DNA of 64,000 bases from contig CM038923.1 of NCBI GenBank assembly GCA_021904315.1, positions 7,570,038 to 7,634,037 on the forward strand, in the 5' to 3' direction. The notes beneath the pieces are model-generated. The model worked only from the letters and a program-made list of their open reading frames with translations, made no database searches and had not been told where the DNA came from. Position 1 is the first letter of the stretch, and the number at the start of each line of letters is the position of its first letter. Both the position numbers and the translations under genes were made by a program. Origin of the DNA: Sphagnum magellanicum (Eukaryota > Streptophyta > Sphagnopsida > Sphagnales > Sphagnaceae). Shown one piece after another: positions 49,018 to 62,509 of this stretch.

Positions 49018-51760
49018 GCTGCACAGGCTTTACCAAATAAGATGGCCCCCATCAGCCTGTGCACCTCAGGAATGCAGCACAGTTCCCTGGTGGCTTCAGC
49101 CAAGCCCAAGCAGATGGTATCTAATCATCATCCCCTGCCTGAGGCATTATGGTGCTGCCCTCAAGGGAGTCAAATGTCTTTCTGTTCACAAGGTGCACAG
49201 GCAGTGAAACTAGGGCAGGTTTGTGTTTGAAAGTCCAGCTGGTTGCCTCACTGCTTCACCAAACCTTCCTTGCTCAGCAGGAGTAGCATATCCATGACTT
49301 ATGGTCTGGACTTTTTCACAAGCTTAAATGCTTCCCTGAGAATTCACTCGTGTCTTTGTTAGGGTTCTCTGTTTGCTGTGCTATTAGCATGCACATTGAT
49401 GGTGAGTGATTTGCACTACAACTTAATGACTTTGCCACTGTACCCCCATGGAATTTTTGAACTGTGCTGCAGTTTTTTTCGAATCCAACTGGGGAGGGAA
49501 GGTGTAAGGAAACAGATTCAGCTTTGAATGTGTGATTTATGGGCAATACACAACTGTTTACCTCTCCTTTGTGCTGTCTGCCTACATGGCTAGTGAAGCT
49601 GCCCTTTTGGGTTTTGAGTACTTCTTGCACACAAGGGTTACTTGAGCCTGGACTTCCAATTGGGGACACTTTCAGTAGATTTGGAAAGCCCATTGAGTCA
49701 TAAAATATTGTGGGAGTATTGGAGAACCTGGATCCATTCCATGCTTATGAGTCTATTGCACTTGGTTTGTTTAAATTAGGGCATCATATCATATATGGAA
49801 CGATACCTCATGACTGGGAACACTTGTATGGGTGCAGGGTTGAGACATACATGGTGGAAATCCCATAAGGAATCCTTGTTCCTCATGAACCACAAAAGAG
49901 TGACCGGAGAGAAGGGCAGAAGCTCCTGCAGCTGGTTTTGGAAACTTTACGTTTGAGCTTCACCTTCCATTTTCTACCATTCTGTGAATTTGGGGTTGTA
50001 TTTGTTAAGCTGACAAAAATCCTTTGTAGATTGTTTGTTGGGATACCATTTTGTGTACAGTGTAGAGTAGGTTTAGCAGGAAGGTTTGCACACATTTCTC
50101 TTGTCAGGCTACATGTTCTATCAAATTGTGCAATCTGGCTAACAACATTCCACCTGTCAGGCTTGGAGTTAGTAAATCTCACCACCCTCTATACAGCATA
50201 TCCTAGCACCTCCTTCACCTGTGATAGGATGAATGGTGGTTGAGGTTTCAGTTCTAGCTGCTTGTTCCAGGAGCAAGGATTAACTCTTTCTCTTCTTCTT
50301 GTGGGACTTATGCTGGTCCACAAGCCATAAATGAGCAACTCAGGAATAGCAAATAGGAGGTGTACATTCAATATCCATTGGCAACGATATAAAGGGCTCT
50401 ATGAAGAACTTTCAGCCTTCTTCTGTATGTTAACTGTACCATGCTTTACTTACAGAATTGTTGAAGAACTCATGCAATGACCAAGGCCTTGATTTTGCAC
50501 TTCTGCCTTTGTCATCACAAATTGCAATGTCATCTTGAATGTGTTTTCCAGAGATTTTTCTTTATCTTTGCTGGAAGCAGTGTTGGCAGTATTTTCAAGC
50601 CTAAATAGCTGGAGACTTTGATGTACTCTTTAGGCTGCTTTTTTAATCAACTTCAATTTGCATTAAAACTACCTAACCATGTTACATGGTTCCATCATCT
50701 CAGAGGGTTTTGTTTGAACCTGCCGTAGAGGGTGGACCCATTATGCAATGAATGCTTGTTATTTCCTGCTGGATGGATGTTGCAGCTGAGGCGTGCTGCA
50801 CCTTTACTTGTGTTACACTTTTACATCTCAATCTGAATAAGGATTCTGTCTTGCTTCATTACATTGGTCATACTTTGGTGTTGGTAATGCAAAGTCTGAC
50901 ACGAGAACATCATCTTTGGTCGCAGGCACCTCAGCACCAGAGGATTTGCAGATGGGGCATTAAATTTCCTTACATTACTCTGTTTCCCTGGTGAGAGTCC
51001 TCTCTCCATGTAGATGATGAATTGTTTTCCTGGTAATGACTTCTGTCCCTTAGTAAGTCATTTTCCTTTTGTGTTACTTCAATTTCATCTGTGCTCTCTC
51101 AACTCAATGTGCTGGTCTATCCACAAGTGATTCCATGTCTTCTCTCTTGTGCAGAGAGACAACAATGGGATATCATTGTTCCACTTTTTCTAGAGTACTA
51201 GAAACTCAGGATGCAGATTTGTGTATATTGTTTTGCACAAAATTTCTGTGCGGATTTTTGCATGATTATCTACACCCCACTGCTGGGAAGCTGATCAAGT
51301 CAATGGGAGTAACAGCAACTAATCACTGCCACTCATGATGAAGGTGATGATCTGATGCTTTGTGAGTGGCACTCATAAGGTTATGATCACATAATGGGTA
51401 GCTTCAAAGTGGTACAATTGTTGATATTTAGAAGGCTTTGAAAACTTAGTCTGTCATCCTGTTATGGAACTTGATGTGGAGTTTTGAGGTGGAGGTGGCA
51501 GATAATGTTGAGACTTGTGTGGCTGGTTTTTACATGTCCTCATTGAGCTTTGAAGGTTATTTTTGAAGCTTTGTGGTTTCTTCTGCTGTTTTCATTTTTG
51601 TTCTTGCCAGTTGATTTGTTGCCTCTGCATTACTGTACAGAATTTCAATCCTTGGCTTTAAAGTTGCATATAACTGCTCATCAAAAATTGTTTTTGTGTA
51701 TTTGGGTTTGGTTTTGTGTTTTTCTGTGTATGTGTGAGAGTTTTAATTTTAGGCTTTTGG
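49018..51760. other. 3' region of CK1 and intergenic DNA
   Basis: The first several hundred bases are probably the CK1 3' untranslated region, of relatively high GC. No other gene was recognised. Frames of 80-125 codons (for example minus 49,316-49,693) have no motif. The stretch at 51,170-51,400 is a diverged third copy of the repeat found twice in CK1 intron 10 (shared ATCTACACCCCACTGCTGGG, AACTGATG-like and GAGTGGCACTCATAAGGTTA blocks). Confidence 0.5.
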
Positions 51761-52010
51761 ACAAACTAATTAATCATCAAACCAACTGCTTATTGAGTAG
51801 TTGTAGTTGTAGTGGTACACTTACAATTGTGTGTGTGTTTTTGTTGGGTTTTTGGCAAACTAATTTATAATCAAACCAACTACATATTGAGAACCTTGTG
51901 TTCTTTAAAAACCTCTCTAGTAGTAGTAGTGTGCTTACATTTGTGTGTGTGTTTTTTTGGGATTTTAACAAACTAATTGATAACTAAATGACCTACTTAT
52001 TGAGAACCTT
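51735..52010. repeat. ~100-bp repeat, three degenerate copies
   Basis: The phrase CAAACTAATT, with AATCATCAAACCAACT-like sequence, TATTGAGAACCTT, TAGTAGTAGTGTGCTTACA and TTGTGTGTGTGTTTTT, recurs with cores at about 51,762, 51,857 and 51,970. Each unit carries a TAG/TTG triplet run and a GT microsatellite. No coding potential. Confidence 0.75.
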
Positions 52011-54251
52011 ATGTTGTGAAGTGTTTCCTACAAGCACTTGGTAAATTTGTAGTGTGCAGTGAGGGTATTGTTTTCTAGGTTTTGTTAAATATATGTGAGT
52101 AGTGTTTATGCATTGAAGCATTTTCATGATATATTGACTATTAAAAAAAGAGTTACAAAATGTGCCTTCGATGTAGATGCTAGTACTTGGGGTTTAACAC
52201 GATGGTGTGCCTTTTAGGGTGGTGTGCATCATAGAGATGTGTTTATGTTTGAGTCAATCATTTACAAAAGCTATTGAAAATTATATCAAGCTTGAAGTAG
52301 TTTTAAACAATTGAAAGGTTTTTGTGTTGGATTGCAAGCAAGATGACAAATCGAAACAATGTTGTTTAAACCTACAAAGAATTTTGATGTTTTAGGGTTA
52401 TTGACTTCAAATCTAGTTTAGGTTTTAATTATTAGTATTTAACAATAGTTACTTAACAATAACATAACCAATAATTAATTCATGTTCACATTTAAATTAA
52501 CTAGTTAGTAAATTATAATTCAAATATAAACTAACTAGTAATATAACTAATAATGAATCATTATGCTACCAATTAACATTTATAAATATAATTAACTAAT
52601 ATGTATAAAAATGAAAGTAAGAAATAATATCAATTAACAATATCCCCCTTCTAAATTTATGTTTTCACAATGCATGAACAAAATACATACATTGCACCAA
52701 AATGAATACAAGTCATCCAAAGAAAATAATGAAAATATATAATTTTTTAAAATGTCAACAAATAAATGAAAATTTATTTGACTATTGTTATGACCAAAAA
52801 AAATTAAATGCATGAAAAATTGTGCAATGTTTTTATTGTTAATTAAGTAGTTATTTGATGTATATAACATAATTCCATTAATGATCAAAACATTGTCATT
52901 GAAAGTTGTTTAAAGCACTAATGGGTTTGTAGCAATGATGGACAATGTTGGTTGAGGTGATTTGTGATTATTTTAATGTTGTAGCTACAACATGTAAGAC
53001 TCTTGAACTTGTTAAGAATAATAAGTTGTTGAATCTTGATTAATGAAATGTAATTTTCATTTATGAATAAGGTTAACACAATCATATTCATTTTAAGCAC
53101 CAACATTCACAAGGGTGGTTGTGACAACAATAATTTTAATGGTGAAAATAATTATCATGTGGTTGTGCAACAAGTATTAAAATACATTATCATAATTGAC
53201 GATCAACAAATAAACAAAAATTGTGCCTCAAACAATGATTAATGTTCATAATCTAAACATTTGATTCAATAAATGATGAGTCAATACACCAAGCCTCCAC
53301 TCACAACTACATATTGTAAAATGAATCAAGTAATACCAAGTTGGCCATCATGAATCAACCAAATTTTTTGATACAAAAAATTTAAAAGACCTATTATCGA
53401 TGCCAAGCCTCATGAATTGGTAGTTATATCCACATTCGATGACTTTAATAACCACCACGACATATGCATCTTTCAATGCCTATGATTATAAACGTTTATA
53501 TTTGGTGTCATAATTTAAATGGATGTGAACAATCTAATCAAATGCCATTGGAATGTAAAAAGAGTATGAAAGAATGGATGTTCAGGCAAAAGAAGCACAA
53601 AGAGCAACTAGGTTAGCTTGGGCATATAATGTGTGATCTTCATGGGCCATATACAACAATGAAAAGCTAGTTGCATAGTGCCACAAGATGAGGGGTTCTG
53701 ATTTTTTTGCTAGCAACAAAAATTGACTTTCACATGCTAATAACATATGAAAGGTCATCAATACAAAATTCCACAAGGTTTTAAACTACACAAAAAAATT
53801 CAATGGAGAAAAAATGATTTTGCATTTTGTTATTGAAATGGCAAAAAGCATGATTAACTATGCATGCAAATATCACAAATTTGTATGCATCACCTATCAA
53901 CTCTTGTATACCTTGTCACCTCACATAACTAGTCAAAGTCCGATGACACATGCAACGAACACATTCATATTAATGCCAATGGCCTTCAATCGCAGTTGTG
54001 TAACGTTTTAACTATGAAAACTTGAGAAGCAAAACACTTCAATTCAAATGTTGAAAAACATGTGAAAACTTGGAGTGACAAAATGGCCCCTTCTTTTTAT
54101 GTCCCCTGCCAAGTTTCACATAATTAACATTTTAAACTATACAAAATTTGACTAAGGTAAAAATAATGGGCAAAATTTCATAAATATATTCACCTCGTAT
54201 AAATCAACAAATCATAAAATGGAACAAATCTTCATCAACATTAGCAAAGGA
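52011..54251. other. AT-rich intergenic DNA
   Basis: No gene recognised. Short frames (for example minus 52,634-52,888 and 53,582-53,776, plus 53,814-54,011) lack conserved motifs. Confidence 0.5.
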
Positions 54252-54990
54252 CTAATAGTTTTTTATCATTCCCATGACCATGAAAGAAATTCTTCCAATA
54301 AAGGCCTTTGACAACAACATGAAATAAACATCTTTCAACTCTTGCAACTCAAAGGTTGAATGAAGGTGTAAATTTGCATCAACAAACTTGTTACCCAATT
54401 GGTCATATATGTCCCCAAATCCTTGCATTTTGTTGAACACTCTATGCACATCCTCTATGCCCCCACATTTTACATACACATCAACCAAGCAATTCCCTTC
54501 ATAAACATATGAATCCCATCCACAATTAATGATTTGCTGAAGAACACACCTACCCTCTTCTAGGGCCTTTATCTCCTTCATTGGTTTAATTACCATATGA
54601 AGCTATCTTTTATAGTCCAAAACAAACTACAACCTCATTTTTCTTTGTTGGTCTAAGGTTTGGAATGAAAATTCCAACAATGAAATGTTAATCCTATTTA
54701 ACTCAACCTATCCACATTTTGCATACATGTTGACCAAGCTATTCCCCAAAAAGTTATCACAATCACAACCACTTTGAATTGATGTACTCACAAACACACA
54801 TGCCCTTTTCAAATGCAACAATGTTGGCACATGCATTGAACATTCCCACAAAATATTAGAGTTTGGTTGCACACCTTGTTACATTTGTCAAATCATTTTA
54901 GTGCCTATCGCTCATGCCCACAAATTCACATCTTCCAATATCATGGGAGTCCAAGTCAACATTCTAAATCCCACTTGAAAAATTTAGGGA
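54252..54990 (-). pseudogene. Pentatricopeptide-repeat (PPR) gene remnant
   Basis: Minus-strand fragments in order: a broken repeat with VNLWA and GVQPNS-like words (about 54,860-54,950); FNACANIVAFEKG, then, after a frameshift, GCDCDNFLGNSLVNMYAKCG (54,710-54,850); and an open 114-codon piece with KALEEGRCVLQQIINCGWDS, GNCLVDVYVKCGGIEDVHRVFNKMQ (54,252-54,596). These match the L- and S-type repeats of plant PLS-class PPR proteins, which bind organellar RNA and often guide C-to-U editing. Frameshifts, stops and loss of flanking repeats indicate a dead fragment. No E or DYW domain is visible. Confidence 0.8.
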
Positions 54991-57900
54991 AAGCACACTT
55001 GAACTTACTATAATTTTCAAGACATGCAACATGTTCTAGAAAAGTTTCCTAAGTTTCAAAAAAAATCGATCATTTTTTTGCATGTTTTTTGTGCAGTCTA
55101 AAAGCTTTCTAATGTATCAAAACGAATGCACTCATTGTGTGCATTGATTGTTGTCCTCAAAAGCTCCTTGTACTCATTTGTAGGCAACTTGAACATAGAA
55201 GTTTCGTGTTATCATGGAAAAATAAACTAAAATTAAGCATTAAGTAACATTAGGTATTAAGTCACAACCTTGCCAACCACTAGCAATATTTGCCTAAATC
55301 AACAATGAACTACCTTTTTTGTTTATTTTCTATCATTGTATAATTTGTTGTGACTTATAATTCATACAAGGTCTCTATCAATAGTTTTCCTACTTGAAAG
55401 CAATGTTTTTTCTCCCGATGCCTCAAGCTTGACCATAATTGCTAACTAAAACTAATAATGCAACTTCTAGAGCAAACAAATGTCTCCCATCCCTATCTTT
55501 AATGAATCTCTTGAAAGCTCCATTTGAGAATTTCTCTAGCCACCACTTGCACATTTCGTCCGTTCCAAAATAGAAAGAATTCCCCATACTTCTTCTCTCT
55601 TTCTTTTGTCACATTTTTTCTTATTTCCATCACCTTCAATTGATCCTTGGCAACCTTGCTATCTTTTTGTAGCTTAGAAATATCCATGTTAAATTTTGCA
55701 ATGAAATCCTCCAAACTCAAAGTATTAGCTGGGGCCATCAAGTTATTACTACTTGCCCCCCCCCCCCCCCACAAAGCTTTTTCAAATTTAGGAAAGTTGT
55801 CTTCCCTATAGCCCTCCCAACTTTCCATTTGAACTTTCATTCACTTGTAGTAATGTCAACTCAAATTGCAATAGAATAAATTAAAAAATAGAAAAAGATT
55901 GAGAAGATGTTTGATAATGCAATTAAGGTTACACACACCAAGAGCCAAGAAAAAACAAGGAACATACATGATCCGAAAAAACCAACATCCTTGTGTGTGA
56001 GAAACACATACCTCTGGGCTCTGAAAATCTTTGATTGATCAATGGATACTCCTTGATCCTAAGCAACAAAAACAATAGAAGGAAAGGAATAAAAGAAAAG
56101 AAAAAAGATGAATTAGTGTCATTGTTGAAAAACGTAACTCCTTTCTTCTCTTTGTGTTTCTTTGATGTGGTTGCAACCCTCCCTTTGCTACCCTTGATAA
56201 TCCAAGAATAGGGAAACAAAGAAAACCCCACTTAAAAATAGAGAGAAGGCCCACATGCACATGAAAGTGTATGCTTTCGTTTATGTCAAGACACATGAAG
56301 CAAACTGTTGGCGTAAGTTTTTTCTGTTGGCGAACTGTGAAACAATGATGAATCTCTTTTCATAACGGTGAATAGTGTAAGACCATGACATTTAACCTTA
56401 ACCCAATCATGTGCTTAGATGCATGGGCAACAAAGCTAAAAAAGCTTGGCAATTAGGCCTTGCTCAACATGCAATTACTTTTTTCAACACCTAAATATTA
56501 TCATGGCGTCATGTAAATGCATGTACTATTATTAGTACATGGGCATCCAACTTCGATTATTGAAGAGTTATGCAAAACAATCATATGAAAGATTGTTTGA
56601 CCCAATTTGGCTATCAACAAAAAGTTTTTTTCTAATGAACCACCACTTTATTCATGGTGAACATTATGTGAAGGAAGAAGTTAACATTGTTATTGTAATT
56701 TATGTTAGGTTGGTGCAATTATTAGGTTCTAAAGATGCATGATTTATAGTTTGTTCTTGCAAGTGCATACGAATGGTCAAAATGCGAGATGCAAAACCCT
56801 AGAAGACCATCAATATGCATACAAAAAACATCATCCCAATTAAAAAAAGATTGAAAGAAAATACTTCATTTTTAGATGAATCTACAATAAACATTTGAAA
56901 TAAAGAACATTTTTTATTTGAAATGTGTTTTGTTTACAATGTTGTGACAATAATAAACTTATATATTTTATGAATAATTTTGGATGCCAAGGTGTTGAAT
57001 TTAGTCAAGTTGAACAATTAGCATGGAAATGGTGTATGTTTTAAATTTTGGATTTTACATGTGATACATTGGAATTTTAAATGTTCTTGTCAATATTTTT
57101 AATTTGAAAAAAATAAAGCTTAATGTTATGATTTTTACCATAATTTGTTGTGTTTCCCAAATTTGGTTATAAATGTGCCACTAAATTTTCATTTTCTTAA
57201 TGTCTCATTTAATTTGCAACAAGGGTTTGTTCCATTTTTTGACTAAAAGTTGTAATGCCCTAAACATTAAGTGCATGTCGCATTAAACCATTGAATGTTA
57301 TAATTGGTGCACTAAGTGTATGAATGTGTATATTATAAAAAACTAAATTGGAGCACTAACAATCATTGTTTGACTCTTAATGTACAAAATCACCTTATTG
57401 GTTTTACTAATTTTGATTATTGGAGTTGAAAATATATGCGTATGTACCCCTTGTTTCCTGCTTATCTATAATGAAATGGTTTTAATATCTTGATGTTAGT
57501 GACCAACTATAATGATTTAAATGTCAACATGATGCTTAGATGGCAATTTATGTTTGTGTGTGTTTTATAAGGTGCTTCAAGGATTCACTCAAGTTATAGG
57601 AAGGTCATATAGCTAAGAATTGATGTTGTGTGAAAACTATTCAAAAGGAAAAAAAAGTTTATATATCTAATTAGCTTTCACATACTTATTGGAAATAAAA
57701 AGTAATATGTTCTTATTGAAAATATGGCCATGCCAAGGGAAGGAACTAACTTTTGGGGTTCATATTTTGTAAGGCTTTCAATTAAAGTTTGTCCCTAAAG
57801 AACAATAAAAACAAGTGGAATTTGGTGAATTCAAAATTACAAATGTTAAGTGTTAACTAATGGTTAAAGGATGGAAGGATGATGAATTTTTGCTTATCTC

Positions 57901-59796
57901 CAAATTGTGTAGGTGTGGATTGGATTGCATAACAGCAAATAGTTAGCAAGTTGAGTTCATATAATAGGTTCTTAATTAGATGATTGTTCTTTTTATGTAA
58001 CAAAACCATATGGATGCTACTTAGGTTCTAATGTAGGTGTTATGAGAATGAGAACTACCTATCATGGGCATGAAAACTATGAAGATGAACAATAGAAAAA
58101 AGGTTGAAATCCAAAAACAAAACATAAAAATCAAAACAAAACCATAAAAGGTTAAACACAAAAACATAATTGTGCAAAAAAAATAAAAATGATAAAGTAT
58201 AAAAACATAGACACAACAAGAATAAAATAAAGTTATGGAACAAAAACGTACCTCAAATTGTTGTTGAGTAAATTAAACATAATAAGGGGTTTTATTTATA
58301 TTTATATTCCTTTTAAAGCCTTAATTCACATAAACTTCCATAGGGGTTTTCATATGCTCACCAACCAAAAAACCTTCTTAATTGTAAAATGAACTATGAA
58401 TTAACTAAAAATGAAACAACAATGAACTATGAATGAATTATGAGTTAATTAAAAATGAATTAGTAATGAACTAAAAGAAAAGGAATTGAAATGGGAATTA
58501 ATTACAAGCTATCTATAAATAAATTACAAATTAACTATAAATGGACTAGAAGTTAATTACAAATGGACTATGAGTGGATTATTAAGTCGTGGATGAAAAT
58601 CCATGTGAATGACTTCCATTCATTATGTGATCATGTTTGATGTTGGGATCTGTGACATTACCAAGTTTGCCATATTCCAACGACAAGAATAGATGGGAAC
58701 CCAAGGATGATGTTAGCCATTTTTTAGGCCTCAAAACATAATTAATCTAAAGCATGAGTTGGGATAAACATTCTTATGGAACAAACTTGGGGGTTTTGAA
58801 AATTCATCAATTTGCACCTAAATGCATGGTCCCATACATGTACATGCCATTTCTTGTATGGGAATTGCAATGTGCATTTTACAAAATCAAGGTTGGTGAT
58901 GTTTTGCACTACAAACTATATATAAACAAACTATATGTGATGTTTTCCTAAGTGTAATTGATCGTTATGATCTTCAAACAGTTTTCATATGGAAGTTCAA
59001 ATTAATGGATGGTACTATGTAATGGATTCAGAGTGACATTGACAATGTAAAATAGAATTGACTTTGTTGGATTGACAATGAATTTATAATATTTGATATA
59101 TATTATGTTCAACAACCATGTGTGAACAACTTCCTTGGGATGTTTTTCCACTTTGGGTTTAATAGAAGCAAAATATTGAATTTTTTCTTTCACAAGGGAG
59201 AAACTAAGGTTTTGCATGAAAATAACAAAGATAGAGTAAGGTTTTCCCCTTAGAATCACATGCACTAGATGTCAAGTTATTTGTTTCTCACTATAGGTAA
59301 ATTACATGGTGACAATTAGGGTGGTTTTGTTGGCACTTTGTATTGCTTAAAATAACACAATGATTCATATATTCTTTTGCCAAGAGTTAAACTCCTATTT
59401 GTTTCTTTCATTCATTTAAGTTGTTTTGTGGAATTTATTTATATTTGTTGTAGATTGACATATTTTTATGTTTTTTTGGGTGAGAAAATAGTTTGTAATT
59501 TAAATACCCCCAAACAATACTTCGTTTGATGTAGATAATGTAAAATTTTAACATTTAATGTGCACCTTAGGAACATAGTCCAAGGAGAGTTATCTATTGC
59601 CATAATTGGGTGTGTTTTATAAGATTTAAAAACTAATGAAATACAAATTTCAACCTCTTGAAAATCATAATACATAAAACAAGCCCTAGTAAAAAATACA
59701 AGGTATACAAAAAAGACTTCTACAAAATTTTACACAAGATTTTGACCTTTAAAAAATAAAAAATAAAAAATCAAACAAAGGCACAACATGAGAAAA
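54991..59796. other. AT-rich intergenic DNA
   Basis: No gene recognised. A 113-codon minus frame (55,499-55,840) has a charged, coiled-coil-like middle (KDQLKVMEIRKNVTKERE) and spans a homopolymer C16 run (about 55,757); it might be a transposon-derived fragment but has no diagnostic motif. A stretch of repeated AATGAACTATGAATTAA-like words occurs at 58,390-58,580. Confidence 0.4.
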
Positions 59797-59927
59797 AATT
59801 GCATTAGAAGAAAAAAACTTCTTTACATTGTTTTTGTAATCATGGACAATTACATGTGACAACTAGTTGCACATAGTTGTAAATGTAATGATTGCAAATT
59901 AAAAGACAATTTTTCTTCTAATGCAAT
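59797..59927. mobile_element. Possible small inverted-repeat element (~130 bp)
   Basis: The arms AATTGCATTAGAAGAAAAA (59,799-59,817) and its complement TTTTTCTTCTAATGCAAT (59,910-59,927) flank about 95 bp that itself is partly palindromic (ATTACATGTGACAACT...AGTTGTAAATGTAAT). This foldback form suits a MITE. No target duplication was confirmed. Confidence 0.5.
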
Positions 59928-61304
59928 GACTTGTGTATAGTATAAATAAAAGTTATAATTTCATTTTTTATTATTTTTAAATCATTTTTATGGACTCATG
60001 TTGTGAAATGAACATGAACAAACCCACAATTTTGTAATTCATAATTACAAATAACATAATTTCTTGCTTTCCTCAAAACCCCATTGACATTTAATGTTCC
60101 ATTTTATCAAATTCAAGCCACCTTGATGATGTCATTTCATTTGCAATTAAGTTATTTGTAGACAAGGCATTTCTTTTGGAAATATCATAAAATTGTCCAA
60201 GTCCTTTTTTTAGAACCTCGTGATGCAATTCAAAAATGTTTTAAGAAAAAATGTAGAATCTTCCTTTCAATGACTTGCATGAATGTGAATGCAATGGTAT
60301 CAACATTTGACAATGTTTAGTGCATGTAGGATTTGATTCCTTACAAATTTGTTTTTATTATTATTGTGGACCTTTTTTTATTCATTTTCTTTTTTTCTTT
60401 GACAATGTAAAGGTTTCAATTGTGGTTGTTTTTTTTCCCATACTTATTTATTAGTTTATTGGTTTGACATACAATAATTATCCTTGAGGTGTAATATTCA
60501 ATTCCCTTCACACCGCACATCTGTTGCATTTTGATCTATAATCCTTGAATTATTCAAAATTCCAATTCATTATAACCTATGGTAGTAATATTTGTTTGTT
60601 TGTTTGTTTTTTTTTTTTTCCAATTTTTGGTGACCCAAGGTTTTATATAATGTGGCCTCAATCTTACCCTTTTTTTTCTTCTTTGGTTTATAAATAATTT
60701 CAAGGTTGCAAAACAAGGTGACCTCATTTTTTAATTTTATATATATGAACCTATTATAGTTAGGATTCTTCAATCTAATTTAAATAATGCCTTCCAATAA
60801 TTATAGATTAAACCTTCATGTTATTAATGCAAAAAGACCAAAGTTGTTCAAATAAAAAAACTAGTCAAAATTATGAAACTAAAATGTATTTTAATATTTT
60901 GGTTGAAATCATGATTGAGAAAAGTTGACTAAATATGGCAAAATGGTTCACATGATTGGATTTAAGACATAGTTGCAAATTGTTCTAATTAGTAATACTA
61001 GTGGGTACCCATGACGGTCGGACACAATCCGCCCGTGCCTGGCTTTTTTTTTTTCTTCACTTGGATGGTCTTAAGACTCCCATATATACTCAAACCATAG
61101 TTAAATGGAATTGAAAGTGAAAGAACCACAACCCAAACCCCCACTCTACCCTTCACCCCAAACCCATCCCCCAAAAAACCTAAAAATTTGAAGCCTAGTA
61201 CCCCCTTCTTCTTTTTTTCAACAAATTCTTGATATATTGATACCTACACAGAAAACCTAATTTTAGAAGCCATGCAAGTCCTATTAGGAGCCGCGACACC
61301 TGGG
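59928..61304. other. AT-rich intergenic DNA
   Basis: No gene. Homopolymer T runs occur near 60,607-60,620. From about 60,995 (ACTAGTGGGTACCCATGACGG) the composition changes to a C-rich, poly-pyrimidine style, possibly the start of an unclassified repeat element that continues into the direct repeats at 61,305. Confidence 0.4.
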
Positions 61305-61875
61305 TTGCTGCCGTGTTGCTGCATTTGGCTCTCAGGACCTGGCTCTGAGGACCTGGGTCGCTGGTAGCCGGTGGTCAGTTATCTCTCTCTCTGGCCGGTT
61401 CTGCCATAGAAAATGCTCCCAGAACGTCGTCAGACAGACGGACGCGGCTCCCTTCTTCTGTTGCTGCCGTGTTGCTGCATTTGGCTCTCAGGACCTGGCT
61501 CTGAGGACCTGGGTCGCTGGTAGCCGGTGGTCAGTTATCTCTCTCTCTGGCCGGTTCTGCCATAGAAAATGCTCCCAGAACGTCGTCCGACGGACGGACG
61601 GACAAGGTACTTTATATATAAGATTGAATGGGGAGCATTGGAAGCAGCAGGAACTCACGGCTGTGCAAAATGTGAACTTTGGGAGAGCAAGAAGAAGGCA
61701 AGCTGTGCGCGATGGCAAGAGCGGTGGCGACCTCGTTTGTATCTAAATTATCTGGAGGCCGGGCCGGTTCTGCCATAGAAAACTGCATTGGTATTGCCTC
61801 CATAGCTAAATAAGAGGCCGGCCGGTTCTGCCATAGAAAATGCAGAGGCCGGAATTGTCGTCGGACGGACAGACA
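61305..61875. repeat. 156-bp direct duplication plus GGCCGGTTCTGCCATAGAAAA copies
   Basis: About 124 bp starting TTGCTGCCGTGTTGCTGCAT (61,305) is repeated, practically identical, at 61,461, then diverges at the GTCGTC(A/C)GAC(A/G)GACGGAC end. The core GGCCGGTTCTGCCATAGAAAA occurs again near 61,760 and 61,818, giving four copies, two of them followed by a GTCGTC-GACGGAC(A)GAC tract and a TTTATATA-like sequence. This resembles a young, nested or tandemly inserted short repeat family. Confidence 0.85.
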
Positions 61876-62339
61876 GAACAAGTGAATTTATATAGTAGAT
61901 TATGTTTAAACATAATTATATATATATATATAAAGGGTATAATCAAGGGTATAATGCCCATTCCTTAAAACATAAAGAGAGAACCGGTAAAGAACCGGTT
62001 TCTTTTCTTATTCATTCAAATCACCACCGGTTCCGGTTCTTTGGGGAGCAGATCCAAATCAAAGAACCAGCTATTTCGATACCCTTACAGAACCAGCAGT
62101 GAACCGGCAGTTTTAAGGCCGGTTATTTTCCCTTTTGTAAAAAGAACTAGAGAACCGCGGCTGCATAGCACCAACGGGTCTTTGATCGGTCGACGGCGAG
62201 TACGAATCGTTAGAACCGCCGGGGGTCTTTTTCCTGTTCCCAGTACCTGCCCCACGCTGGCTTGAGGCCATTTCTGATACCCGCTCAAACACTGGTGGTG
62301 GCGTTTTAGAAGCCCAGACAGCAACCCTCCAGAAGCCCG

Positions 62340-62460
62340 AAACCCTAAACTTGAAGAATTTAGGGTTTAGGGTTTAGGGTTTAGGGTTTAAGATAACAAG
62401 AAGAAGCCCTAAACCCTAAACCTTGAAGAATGTAATGGCCTAGGGTTGAACAGATCAAGA
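62340..62460 (+). promoter_or_regulatory. Telo-box cluster in the RRP41 leader region
   Basis: Four tandem TTTAGGG units (62,359-62,390) are flanked by AAACCCTAAAC-TTGAAGAAT (62,340) and CCCTAAACCCTAAACCTTGAAGAAT (62,407-62,430), about 100-170 bp upstream of the RRP41 ATG. Plant telo-boxes (AAACCCTA) are enriched near the start of genes for ribosome biogenesis and translation and are bound by telobox-binding proteins. The opposing orientations could also form a hairpin in the leader RNA. Confidence 0.75.
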
Positions 62461-62509
62461 AGCAAGTGCAGCAGGAACGCTCGCAAGCAGAAGAAGCAGC
62501 TGCACAGAT

